The position numbers were made by a program, and so were the translations under genes. Below the pieces are notes generated by a model. The model had not been told where the DNA came from. It searched no databases and saw only the letters and a program-made list of their open reading frames with translations. Of a DNA stretch of 64,000 bases, positions 51,974 through 60,590 are shown one piece after another; position 1 is the first letter of the stretch; the number at the start of each line of letters is the position of its first letter. This stretch comes from Hyphomonadaceae bacterium UBA1933 (GTDB lineage Bacteria > Pseudomonadota > Alphaproteobacteria > Caulobacterales > Aquidulcibacteraceae). The stretch lies in the NCBI GenBank assembly GCA_002337085.1, contig DDFH01000001.1, positions 17,493-81,492 of the forward strand, written 5' to 3'.

Positions 51974-53479
51974 TTAACCCACTATTTCATTACAATGATT
52001 GATAAATTGCGCGTGTGACGGGGCGCGCGATACGATATTTTGAATATCAGAATTTATTTGTGAACGCGCATCTTCGAAATTTTCACGCCCCATATTTTCG
52101 ACCAATGGCTCGTGGTTTTGTGGTAAAATTCCGAAACCTGAATACATGGCAAGCCATGAAATATGGTGAAACATTTCCCATGAATAACGTACAAAGTGCC
52201 CACGCTTTTTATATAATTCGATTTTTTCACTTAATGTATCTGGAATTTCCATTTGCGCGACATAGCGCCAAAATTCACTATCGCCGCGTTGATTAAGTTT
52301 ATAATGTAAGATTATGAAATCACGAACCCGCTCAAATTCTTTTTGGGCAATGCGATTATGTTCTTTGATGATTTTTTCATCTATTCCATCAAAAGGAAAA
52401 AACATTTTTAGACGATCAATGCCATTTTGTATCAACGCAATTGCCGTAGATTCTAAAGGCTCTAGAAACCCTCCACTCAACCCAATTGCAATACAATTTT
52501 TATCCCATGCTTTTCGACGACCTGGGGTAAATTTAATCAGGCGGGCATCGTCAAGTTTTTCGCTTGGCAGGTTTCTTTCAAGCGTTTTTAAGGCATCATT
52601 ATCATTTATGAAATCGCGCGCAAAAACATGCCCATTACCGGTGCGATGATTAAGCGGAATTTGCCATTGCCAACCGGCCGAATGCGCCGTAACCTTTGTA
52701 AGCGCAATCGGATTTTCTATTTTTTGACTTGGCATCGCCCATGCCGCATTGGTCAAAAGATATTTTTCATAAGATTCAAATTCGTTACCAAGCGCCTTGC
52801 CAATCAACAAAGCCTCAAAACCCGAACAATCAATAAATAAATCTGCCTCAAGTGATTTTCCGCCTTCAAGTATAATAGATTTTATGAAGCCATTTTCTTG
52901 CTCAAGTTCAACATTCTCAATTTTGGCATCAATGTAATTTAAGCCCTTTGCCAAAGAATATTCTTTTAGAGCTTTTGCAAAAAGCCCCGCATCAATGTGA
53001 AGCGCCCAATCAAAACGTGCATATATTGGTGTTGTATTTTTTATCGGGTCAGGCAGCGCAAACTTTCCCGCCTTTGCCAAGGCCGCACCAAGTGCCAAAT
53101 CATCAAGCCCACCATCCAATATTTCTGGTGAATAAGCGTTTAAATAGTGCCAAAAACCAACATTATTAAAATCATGCCCAAAGCCACCGAATGGATGGAT
53201 AAAGCTTGAATCTTTATTTTTCCAACCATTAAATTGAATGCCAAGTTTTGCAGTTGCACCAGTTTTTGCAATTATTTCTGGGTCAGAAATACCCAGTTCA
53301 TTATAAAAGGCCCGTATTGTCGGGATTGTGGCCTCACCTACGCCGATTGTGCCAATCTTTGAAGATTCAACCAAGGTAATTTTTATATTTGCTTTTGCGT
53401 ATGAATTAAGAAGGCTTGCCGCAGTCATAAACCCCGCAGTTCCACCACCAACAATTATTATATTTCTTATTTCAGACAC
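51974..53479 (-). CDS. Tryptophan-halogenase-family flavoprotein B
   Basis: The GTG at 53479 with AGGAA upstream is the likely start; the longer frame begins with TTG codons. The ~501-residue protein has FAD motif IIIVGGGTAGFM, Lys78 in TAKLGIQFNGW, signature GWQWQIPLNHR, and PLESTAIALI. It is a diverged paralogue of the neighbour at 50467. Both keep the key halogenase residues. It follows the receptor gene after a terminator-like hairpin (53575-53609), so it may be expressed at a fraction of the receptor level. Confidence 0.88.
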   Translation of the reverse strand: MSEIRNIIIVGGGTAGFMTAASLLNSYAKANIKITLVESSKIGTIGVGEATIPTIRAFYNELGISDPEIIAKTGATAKLGIQFNGWKNKDSSFIHPFGGFGHDFNNVGFWHYLNAYSPEILDGGLDDLALGAALAKAGKFALPDPIKNTTPIYARFDWALHIDAGLFAKALKEYSLAKGLNYIDAKIENVELEQENGFIKSIILEGGKSLEADLFIDCSGFEALLIGKALGNEFESYEKYLLTNAAWAMPSQKIENPIALTKVTAHSAGWQWQIPLNHRTGNGHVFARDFINDNDALKTLERNLPSEKLDDARLIKFTPGRRKAWDKNCIAIGLSGGFLEPLESTAIALIQNGIDRLKMFFPFDGIDEKIIKEHNRIAQKEFERVRDFIILHYKLNQRGDSEFWRYVAQMEIPDTLSEKIELYKKRGHFVRYSWEMFHHISWLAMYSGFGILPQNHEPLVENMGRENFEDARSQINSDIQNIVSRAPSHAQFINHCNEIVG

Positions 53480-53574
53480 GAAATTTCCTATCAACAAATT
53501 TAAAATGATAATTTAACTAAAGTTATCAATGCAAACTAACAACCATTTTAAGCCATCAACCGAAAGGAAAATAA

Positions 53575-53609
53575 AAGGGTGATAATGATCTGGGTTCATT
53601 ACCACCCTT
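53575..53609 (-). terminator. Hairpin between receptor and halogenase-like genes
   Basis: AAGGGTGATAATGA (53575-53588) and TCATTACCACCCTT (53596-53609) form a 14-bp stem with one G-U pair on the minus strand and a 7-nt loop, followed by TTATTTTCC. A partial terminator after the receptor gene. A weaker GCCCAC/GTGGGC pair flanks 53622-53662. Confidence 0.75.
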
Positions 53610-53673
53610 AAATAAGAAATTGCCCACAAACCTTACTGGGGAAGAAGAGTTTTGCCGTGGGCGATTTCAAAGT

Positions 53674-56600
53674 TTACCACTTGGCGCGAACACCTAGTGT
53701 AAGTCTGCGTTCAAATTCATTTTGGAACGCAAATTGTTTGCTGTCTTTTGAGAAAGTATAATTATAAGTTTCAATTTCACCTGTTACGTTTGATGCATTG
53801 AAATAAACCGATACATTGTCATTAACATTATATGTCGCGTTAAAATCAACAAAGTTTGTTGCATCCGCATAGATTGGAACGCGGCTATCACCAGTCATAG
53901 TAACAACATTATTCAATCGTTCAGAGCGGTAATTATACGCTAAACGTAATTGAACTTTATCATTTTGATACCAGCCAACTAAATTAAATTGATGTTTTGA
54001 ATTATCATTAAATGGAAGTTTTTTTCCATCCAAAGCCCTATCACGCTGCGATGACGGCGAATAAGTATAATTTGTATCAACACCAAAATTACTTAGCATT
54101 ACAGGTACATTCAAATCTTTGAACGCAATGCGTGTTCCAAGCTCAAGACCGGAAACTTTACCACCATCCCCTTGAACAGGAAGGAAGATTGGAACAGCTG
54201 CCGCAGGGCTTCCATCAGAGTTTTTGAACTGTCCAGGGGTTGATAAAATCTGACCACCGGTAACAAAGCTATCAATATTGATATAGAATGCTGCTGCATG
54301 AACCATGGTTGCTTTACCAAGATACCATTCCCATGATGCATCAAAATCACTTGAACGCCATGGGTCAAGATGAATGTTACCTGATGCAGATGCACCAGAA
54401 ACAATACGGCGATTATTAAGCGGATCATCTACTGTATTGATAGTTACGCCGCCACCATAATTACCAAGGTCAAGTGGCTGCATGGTTTTGCTTGCCGCAA
54501 AGCGAAGCTTCATATCATGTGCCAAATCAACATTTACGTTAATTGAAGGCAAAACATCAGTGTAAGTATTTGTATCTACATAATCACCAATATCGGCGTT
54601 TGTATCACCATAAGCCAAGGTTGCACCAGTTAGGTTTTGTCGTGCGGTCAAGGTGGTTTGAATTACGTGCACACCAAAGTTACCCGAAACAATCCCCTTC
54701 TCAAATTCTGCCGCGCCGTATACTGATTTTTCAGTAAGGCGAACATCATAAGACTGACCAGGGATAATCACACGAACTGATGGACCAAATACTTTTTCTT
54801 GGAAGGCAACGATATTATCAAAATCACGAGGATCAACCGCCCAAAAACCTGGAATGCCAGAAGCAACACCGCCGCCAAGACCAGTAATAAATTGAACGTT
54901 GTTGAATTTGTTCAAAGGTGTTGGTTGGTTAACCGTATAACCTTGGAATACTTGTTGCCCAGTAACCGGATCCGTAACCATCTCACCCGCAGAACATTGC
55001 GATTGGTTCATTGTAACGTCAATTGCTTTCCATTGTGCCAAGCATCCATTCGCAGGAACCGCCTCACCAGACATTTGAATACCAGTGCCAGCATAGAAGT
55101 TAGAGAATAGGTGGAATTGTGTAATGGAAGTATCGCGATTTGAATAGCGGACACCGCCATCAACCTTTTTGATGAATCCAAACAGCGGGTTATCAAATCG
55201 ATAGTGACCATCGGCACGCGCAACATCCATATCGGTCGATGCGTCATTATTACCTTCCGATGAGAAGGCCGCCACACGATAAGAATCCAAATTCTTCATG
55301 TAGTCAGCAGTGGTTTTTCCTGCACCAAGACCGCCCGGCGTAGTCAGAACATTATCCCAGCCACTAAACACCGGTGAATCACCTGAAAAATCGACGTGAA
55401 GCTGTGCATTTGAACCCATACCATATGGATTCGGATTAATATATCTTCCGCCTAAAGACCCAACTACCGCATTTGAATATTGCCCTGCAAAATTCGCAGC
55501 AATACCAGCAGGATAGAATGGCCCACGAGTTCGATCAGCAGCATTACGGAATAATGTAAAGCGATTTGGATCGTTAGGGTCGATTTGCCAATTTGATAAA
55601 TCACCCTGAACCTGCCCATTCATACTAAGGCGTTTTGCGTTAGCTTTAATAAAGCGTGTTTCTGCGGTAAAATTTCCGCCCTTATCGTATTTCAATTCAA
55701 GATTATAGTTTTTCGCCTCTGAATTATTCGTGCGATTCACTGTGAATGAGTTCAACCACTGCGCATTAATATCGTATTCCGAAACATTTAACCATGGCGT
55801 TCCATTAGCATCTTCTAGGCCTGTTGAGGTCGATGCAGTAGGCTTAACCCAACTAGAGAATACAGCACCATCCCAGCGGTTTGAAATATTTAAGCCAACT
55901 GAACGATTATGCTCTTCAAGCTTTGTATAAAAACCTTCCGCAGTAAGCGTGAAGCCCTCTCCCAATTTTGCTTCAAATGCGCCAGAAATGCCAAGGCGCT
56001 TACGTTGAATTTGGCGATTATAAACTTCAAAGCCATGCGGCGCGATATAGTTAGTAGAATTGCCAGCACCCCAATCATTTTCTGAGTATACGCCGCCGCC
56101 ATAACCAGAGTAATTATCGCCCAAGGTATTGTCGCTATAAGCAGCAGCAGCCATAAAGCCAACTTTGTCATTGCGCCAGTTAGCAAGACCATTTACCGCA
56201 AAATCATTACCATCAGAATATTTTCCTTTGGTTCCATCTGCACCACCAGTTAAAGTTAGTCCATCTTTAAACTGAAAAGGTCTTCTGGTTTTCAGGTCAA
56301 TCGTGCCGGAAATACCGGCTAGCGGCGTTCGTGGATCTGTCGATTTATAAACTAAAACCCCGCTCATCAATTGAGATGGAACATCAAGAAAGTTTGCTTG
56401 AGCCTGTCCAATATTGCCAGCAGATAAATATTGCTCGCCATTAAAAAGCGTTACAGTTTGCGCCAAGCCGCGCAGATTTACAGTCGAACCCTCGCCTGCA
56501 TCACGGCGGATTTGAACGCCAGGTACACGTTGCAGTGAATCGGCAATAGTAACGTCTGGAAGCTTGCCTATATCTTCGGCAGAAATTGCTTCAACTTGCG

Positions 56601-56793
56601 CAATCGCCATCTTTTTTGCAGAAACTGAACGTAATTGCGATCCGCGTACGCCCTTTACTACAACCGTTTCAGATGTCTCTCCAGCTTTTACTTCTTGCGC
56701 AGACGCACTCCCAGCAATAGCAATTACAGACACAGAAGCCATTAACCCAATAAGCTTAAAATTAGTAATTTTATTATTAGATAATTTTTTCAT
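53674..56793 (-). CDS. TonB-dependent receptor of the GH3/halogenase sugar locus
   Basis: A 1039-residue receptor of the large oligosaccharide type. Signal peptide ends AGSASAQE; TonB-box region SETVVVKGVRGSQLRSVSAK; plug with EDIGKLPDVTIADSLQRVPG, RRDAGEGSTVNLRGLAQTVT and the STDPRTPLAGISGTIDLKTR segment; barrel ending in Trp (GVRAKW). The GSQLRS and EDIGKLPD motifs are typical of sugar-utilisation receptors of Caulobacter and Xanthomonas. GGGGAGAT precedes the ATG. Divergent from a LacI gene across a spacer that contains a LacI-type palindrome (57012-57027). Confidence 0.95.
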   Translation of the reverse strand: MKKLSNNKITNFKLIGLMASVSVIAIAGSASAQEVKAGETSETVVVKGVRGSQLRSVSAKKMAIAQVEAISAEDIGKLPDVTIADSLQRVPGVQIRRDAGEGSTVNLRGLAQTVTLFNGEQYLSAGNIGQAQANFLDVPSQLMSGVLVYKSTDPRTPLAGISGTIDLKTRRPFQFKDGLTLTGGADGTKGKYSDGNDFAVNGLANWRNDKVGFMAAAAYSDNTLGDNYSGYGGGVYSENDWGAGNSTNYIAPHGFEVYNRQIQRKRLGISGAFEAKLGEGFTLTAEGFYTKLEEHNRSVGLNISNRWDGAVFSSWVKPTASTSTGLEDANGTPWLNVSEYDINAQWLNSFTVNRTNNSEAKNYNLELKYDKGGNFTAETRFIKANAKRLSMNGQVQGDLSNWQIDPNDPNRFTLFRNAADRTRGPFYPAGIAANFAGQYSNAVVGSLGGRYINPNPYGMGSNAQLHVDFSGDSPVFSGWDNVLTTPGGLGAGKTTADYMKNLDSYRVAAFSSEGNNDASTDMDVARADGHYRFDNPLFGFIKKVDGGVRYSNRDTSITQFHLFSNFYAGTGIQMSGEAVPANGCLAQWKAIDVTMNQSQCSAGEMVTDPVTGQQVFQGYTVNQPTPLNKFNNVQFITGLGGGVASGIPGFWAVDPRDFDNIVAFQEKVFGPSVRVIIPGQSYDVRLTEKSVYGAAEFEKGIVSGNFGVHVIQTTLTARQNLTGATLAYGDTNADIGDYVDTNTYTDVLPSINVNVDLAHDMKLRFAASKTMQPLDLGNYGGGVTINTVDDPLNNRRIVSGASASGNIHLDPWRSSDFDASWEWYLGKATMVHAAAFYINIDSFVTGGQILSTPGQFKNSDGSPAAAVPIFLPVQGDGGKVSGLELGTRIAFKDLNVPVMLSNFGVDTNYTYSPSSQRDRALDGKKLPFNDNSKHQFNLVGWYQNDKVQLRLAYNYRSERLNNVVTMTGDSRVPIYADATNFVDFNATYNVNDNVSVYFNASNVTGEIETYNYTFSKDSKQFAFQNEFERRLTLGVRAKW

Positions 56794-57011
56794 CTATCTC
56801 CCCTGTTTTATATTTGAACCGCAGTAAATGCAGCCGTACAAATGCAGAAAAACGATACCGCGAACAAAAAAATGTCCGATAGACAATTTATTTTAATTGT
56901 AGAAACTTTACCATATTCAACGTATAGCCGAATATTGGTGTTAGTTTCCTCCCGTTTTTTTATATTTGTTAAAAATATATATGTTACATAAAGTTTATCG
57001 TGTCAAGCGTA

Positions 57012-57027
57012 ATGTCATCGGTGACAT
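57012..57027. promoter_or_regulatory. LacI-type operator between receptor and lacI
   Basis: ATGTCATCGGTGACAT is a 16-bp palindrome with only the pair flanking the central CG mismatched, in the divergent 311-bp spacer. Two more related half-sites flank it (TGTCAAGCG at 57001 and ATGTCCTTGACAT at 57032-57044). The rest of the spacer is AT-rich with no further gene. Likely target of the adjacent LacI protein. Confidence 0.7.
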
Positions 57028-57104
57028 CTTTATGTCCTTGACATATAGATTTAGCCGTGTAGTGGCTATAAAATTATCTAAGCAGACATTGGTAAAGCAA
57101 ATTC

Positions 57105-58133
57105 ATGGCTACAATTTATGATATAGCAAAAAGGGCTGAAGTTTCTACAAAAACTGTGTCACGTGTAATCAATGGCGATTCAAAAGTAAAATTATCTACC
57201 CGCGAGTTGATTTTAGAAATTATGCGCGAGATGAATTTCAAACCAAACCAACAAGCACGACAACTACGACTAGGCAATAAATCAGGTATTGGTTTATTAC
57301 TTGAAGACCCTGACAGCGGCTATCAAACTAGATTTCAAAGCGCAATGCTTCATGCCGCTATGGAAGCGGGTTGTTATCTATCTGTTGAATTATTTAGCCA
57401 CCTCAAAGGTGATTGGAAATCTCACCTTTCAAGGTATATAAAAAATTCAAATATTTCAGATATAATATTACTTCCCACACAATGTGATTTTGGCCCTCTG
57501 CGGGATTTTTTAAGAGAAAGTAATGTAAATTGCGCCCTAATATCTCCTACAAATCTTGATAGCGACTTTGTATCCATTGCAATGGATGAACGACAGGCGG
57601 CAAGGGAAATTACGGAGTATTTAATAAATATGGGACATCGCAAGATTGCACATATTTCGGGTCATCCAGATCATTCCGCCTCATTATTACGCCGTCAAGG
57701 ATTCTATGAAGCTTTTGAAATGCACAATCTACCACGCCCACGAGATGAGTATATTGTACAAGGTGATTTTCTATTCAAAACAGGGCTAAAGGTATCTGAA
57801 GAATTGTTGAAAATAAGCGATTTGCCAACAGCGATTTTTGCATGCAATGATGAAACTGCGGCGGCGACATGTTCTGCGGCTCATAAAAGAGGCCTAAGGA
57901 TACCAGAAGATATTACAATTGTCGGTTTTGATGACGTGTATCTTGCAACTGCAATTTGGCCACCATTAACAACTGTTCGACAGCCATATTTAGAAATGGC
58001 AAGGCGCGCAATTAAACTTCTATCTAATATGCGCGAAAAAAATGCTAGTGATGACGTGCAACTAAGACATGTGCTTCCATACTCAATCATTGAAAGAGAA
58101 AGCTCATCCTTATCACCAAGGGGTGAAATTTAA
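57105..58133 (+). CDS. LacI-family regulator of the GH3/halogenase locus
   Basis: The 342-residue protein begins MATIYDIAKRAEVSTKTVSR, a textbook LacI HTH, followed by the hinge helix (STRELILEIMREMNFKPNQQ) and a sugar-sensor domain (GFDDVYLATAIWPPLTTVRQ). It is divergent from the receptor; the palindrome at 57012-57027 is its probable operator. The inducer is probably a sugar from the GH3 substrate. Its sequence is clearly different from the LacI at 14068-15072, so the two loci have separate control. Confidence 0.95.
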   Translation: MATIYDIAKRAEVSTKTVSRVINGDSKVKLSTRELILEIMREMNFKPNQQARQLRLGNKSGIGLLLEDPDSGYQTRFQSAMLHAAMEAGCYLSVELFSHLKGDWKSHLSRYIKNSNISDIILLPTQCDFGPLRDFLRESNVNCALISPTNLDSDFVSIAMDERQAAREITEYLINMGHRKIAHISGHPDHSASLLRRQGFYEAFEMHNLPRPRDEYIVQGDFLFKTGLKVSEELLKISDLPTAIFACNDETAAATCSAAHKRGLRIPEDITIVGFDDVYLATAIWPPLTTVRQPYLEMARRAIKLLSNMREKNASDDVQLRHVLPYSIIERESSSLSPRGEI

Positions 58134-58259
58134 GTTATTTCGTCCACCAGCATTTAACCTCAGCCACCACGAAACAAAATTTCTGTCCGCTAATAATTGG
58201 TTGTTACTTGCCAGTTTTTATGGATTGCCGAAGGTATAATAGGCGATTTAACGTAAAAA

Positions 58260-58283
58260 AGCCCCGAAGCAATCCTTGGGGCT
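58260..58283 (-). terminator. Terminator downstream of the tRNA-fMet fragment
   Basis: AGCCCC and GGGGCT form a 6-bp GC-rich stem with a 12-nt loop, followed on the minus strand by TTTTTTAC. It lies 33 nt beyond the tRNA 3' end, where a native tRNA terminator would be. Confidence 0.8.
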
Positions 58284-58315
58284 AAAGCTAATTATTTGTT
58301 TTGATAGTAACTTTG

Positions 58316-58362
58316 GGTGCGGGGGCAGGATTTGAACCTGCGGCCTTCAGGTTATGAGCCTG
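58316..58362 (-). pseudogene. tRNA-fMet 3' half (anticodon arm, T arm, 3' acceptor)
   Basis: On the minus strand this reads a CAGGCTCATAACCTG anticodon arm with anticodon CAT, a variable segment, the T arm GCAGGTTCAAATCCTGC and the acceptor strand CCCCGCA. The D arm and the 5' acceptor strand are missing: the sequence upstream of the anticodon arm (58363 onward) is AT-rich and unrelated. A tRNA 3' half followed by a terminator is the usual leftover of integration into a tRNA gene. Confidence 0.8.
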
Positions 58363-58644
58363 ATTTTATTTTGCATAATTAATTGTTTTAATTTGTATTT
58401 TCATCTGCTAAATATTTTTATGTGCTAAATTATGTGCTAGACAACGCGAGTCCATTCCCTATTCTGGCTTTAAAGTGTGCTAAATTCCCCAATTTGTACA
58501 TTACATTGCGCGCAAGTTTGTCTTCACCATTAAAACCAATAACCGATTTCAATAAATCTTTACGCTTTTCATACGCGCCACGGCAATAAATTAACAACCA
58601 ATATACACCGAAAATATTAAACCCCTCCATGACAGGAGGTCAAA

Positions 58645-58740
58645 ATGGCTTTTGTATATTTATTTATCTGCGCGTTTTTCTTTGCATTAACTGGTGCAGT
58701 AGTGGTTTATCTTGACAGAATGAAGGCGGCAGAAAAATGA
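58645..58740 (+). CDS. 31-aa single-pass membrane protein ahead of kdpF
   Basis: AGGAGG lies seven nt before the ATG. The 31-residue product is one hydrophobic helix (FVYLFICAFFFALTGAVVVY) with a short charged tail (LDRMKAAEK). Its stop overlaps the start of the KdpF gene (ATGA), so the two are translationally coupled. Small membrane proteins in this position are found before kdpF in other bacteria, but I know no assigned function. Likely a subunit or stabiliser of the Kdp complex. Confidence 0.75.
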   Translation: MAFVYLFICAFFFALTGAVVVYLDRMKAAEK

Positions 58741-58829
58741 CCATATTTTATGTCATAGCTGCAATCATTGCAGCAGCCTTACTAATTTATCTGTTCGTGG
58801 CTTTGCTAAAGCCTGAACTATTCCCATGA
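58737..58829 (+). CDS. kdpF: KdpF, small subunit of the K+-transporting ATPase
   Basis: A 30-residue hydrophobic peptide (MTIFYVIAAIIAAALLIYLF, then VALLKPELFP). The ending YLFVALLKPELF matches the KdpF signature (YLVYALINAEAF-like). It stabilises the KdpABC complex in the inner membrane. It overlaps the preceding small ORF by 4 nt and precedes kdpA by 26 nt. Confidence 0.88.
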   Translation: MTIFYVIAAIIAAALLIYLFVALLKPELFP

Positions 58830-58855
58830 ATTTTCCCGTGAATTGAGGTATCAAG

Positions 58856-60586
58856 ATGGCACATCTTCTTACGATGAATGGCTTATTACAACTCGTCGCA
58901 TATTTTTTAATATTGGCAATTTTTTATATTCCAATTGGCAATTATATGGCGAACGTATTTTCGGGAAAAACCACCGTTTTAAGCCCTATTGTTAAGCCAA
59001 TCGAAAAGTCCATATACAATTTATTGAGCATTAATCCTGAAAAAGGAATGAATTGGCGTGAATATGCAATTACACTTTTAGCATTTTCATTTGCAGGTTT
59101 CGTGCTTTTATATTTAATTTTATTATTCCAAGGATTTTTGCCATTTAATCCGCAAAAGTTTGCCGGACTTTCACCACACTTGGCATTCAACACCGCAGTT
59201 AGCTTCATCACCAATACAAACTGGCAATCTTATGGCGGCGAAAGCACCTTAAGCTATTTTTCCCAAATGGCAGGTCTTTGCACCCAAAACTTTGTATCAG
59301 CGGCAGTTGGTTTAAGCGTATTAATCGCACTAATCCGCGGCTTAAACGGTGTCGAAACCAGTGATATTGGAAATTTTTGGGCAGATGTTACACGCACAAA
59401 CCTATACATTTTACTACCACTTTCCCTAATTGTTGCAATCTTATTGGGTTTAAGCGGCGTCATTCAAAACTTTCAAAATTATCTTGAAATAACAACCCTT
59501 GAAGGTGCAAAACAAACTATTGCAATGGGCCCTGTTGCTTCTCAAGAAGCAATTAAAATGCTTGGCACTAATGGTGGTGGTTTCTTTAATGTAAATTCCG
59601 CCCACCCATTTGAAAATCCAACCCCAATAAGCAATTTTATTGAAGTAGTTTCAATTCTACTTATTCCGGTTGCCCTTTGCCAAACATATGGCGTGATGGT
59701 TAATGATAAAAAGCAGGGTCTTGCTATAATTGCCGCAATGGTTTTGATTTTTGCGCCATTATTAATTTTTTGCGTCACTCAAGAACAGGCTGGTAACCAT
59801 GTCCTTACCACGTTGAACATAGATCAAAGCGTAAATTCGCTTCAAGCCGGTGGCAATATGGAAGGCAAAGAAACCCGCTTTGGCATTGTTAATTCTGCCC
59901 TTTGGGCAAGTGCTACCACCGCCGCATCCAATGGTTCGGTAAATGCCATGCACGACAGCTTTACGCCTCTTGGCGGGCTTGTACCTATGGTGTTTATGAT
60001 GTTCGGCGAAGTTATATTCGGTGGCGTAGGATCTGGTCTTTATGGAATGTTACACTTCGTCATTATGACCGTATTTATAGCAGGCCTTATGGTAGGTCGA
60101 ACACCAGAATATCTTGGTAAAAAGATTCAATCTTATGAGATGAAAATGGCATCTTTGGCGGTTTTGGTACCAAGCCTTTTTGTGCTTATCGGTGTGTCCA
60201 TCGCACTCATGACCAAAGCAGGACAGGCAGGCATTTTCAATAATGGTGCGCAAGGTTTTAGCGAGGTTTTGTATGCATTAACCTCTGCGGCAAATAATAA
60301 TGGATCTGCTTTTGCCGGTCTTGGCGCGAACAGTCCATTTTATAACACATTGCTTGGGGTTTGCATGTTGGCAGGGCGGTATTGGATTATTATTCCAACC
60401 CTTGCTTTAGCTGGTTCATTGGCTGGTAAAAAACATATTCCAATTTCAGCAGGAACTTTACCGACCCATACACCATTATTTGTCGGCATTCTTATTGGGG
60501 TCATTATTTTGGTTGGCGTATTAACTTATGCGCCATCACTAGCGCTTGGCCCTGTTGTTGAACATCTTCACATGATTAAGGAGTAA
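58856..60586 (+). CDS. kdpA: KdpA, K+-binding channel-like subunit
   Basis: The 576-residue, ~10-TM protein has the expected selectivity-filter loops, e.g. FITNTNWQSYGGES, MLGTNGGGFFNVNSAHPFEN and the third and fourth repeats (FGEVIFGGVGSGLYGML; ALTSAANNNGSAFAGLG). It binds K+ at the periplasmic face and passes it to KdpB. TGAGG precedes the ATG. It is slightly longer than E. coli KdpA (557). Part of kdpFABC(D), normally induced by K+ limitation. Confidence 0.97.
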   Translation: MAHLLTMNGLLQLVAYFLILAIFYIPIGNYMANVFSGKTTVLSPIVKPIEKSIYNLLSINPEKGMNWREYAITLLAFSFAGFVLLYLILLFQGFLPFNPQKFAGLSPHLAFNTAVSFITNTNWQSYGGESTLSYFSQMAGLCTQNFVSAAVGLSVLIALIRGLNGVETSDIGNFWADVTRTNLYILLPLSLIVAILLGLSGVIQNFQNYLEITTLEGAKQTIAMGPVASQEAIKMLGTNGGGFFNVNSAHPFENPTPISNFIEVVSILLIPVALCQTYGVMVNDKKQGLAIIAAMVLIFAPLLIFCVTQEQAGNHVLTTLNIDQSVNSLQAGGNMEGKETRFGIVNSALWASATTAASNGSVNAMHDSFTPLGGLVPMVFMMFGEVIFGGVGSGLYGMLHFVIMTVFIAGLMVGRTPEYLGKKIQSYEMKMASLAVLVPSLFVLIGVSIALMTKAGQAGIFNNGAQGFSEVLYALTSAANNNGSAFAGLGANSPFYNTLLGVCMLAGRYWIIIPTLALAGSLAGKKHIPISAGTLPTHTPLFVGILIGVIILVGVLTYAPSLALGPVVEHLHMIKE

Positions 60587-60590
60587 TGCC

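Larger units (their letters stand above)
58134..58644. other. Non-coding junction region with tRNA remnant
   Basis: About 510 nt without a convincing gene. It holds the minus-strand terminator (58260-58283), the tRNA-fMet 3' fragment (58316-58362) and three copies of a TGTGCTAAAT/TGTGCTAG word (58421-58485). One 66-codon minus-strand frame (58430-58630) has no recognisable family features. Confidence 0.5.

Noticed and set aside
58235..58240. TATAAT as a plus-strand promoter for the kdp operon
   Set aside because: No -35 element at a workable distance, and it lies 400 nt upstream with a terminator and tRNA remnant in between.
45462..58483. Thirteen-base identity TAAAGTGTGCTAA at 45462 and 58471 as island boundaries
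   Set aside because: Dozens of 13-base repeats are expected by chance in 64 kb of AT-rich DNA, and flanking bases do not match.
58430..58630. 66-codon minus-strand frame beside the tRNA fragment, checked as an integrase remnant
   Set aside because: I see none of the tyrosine-recombinase R-H-R-Y motifs, and its composition looks non-coding.
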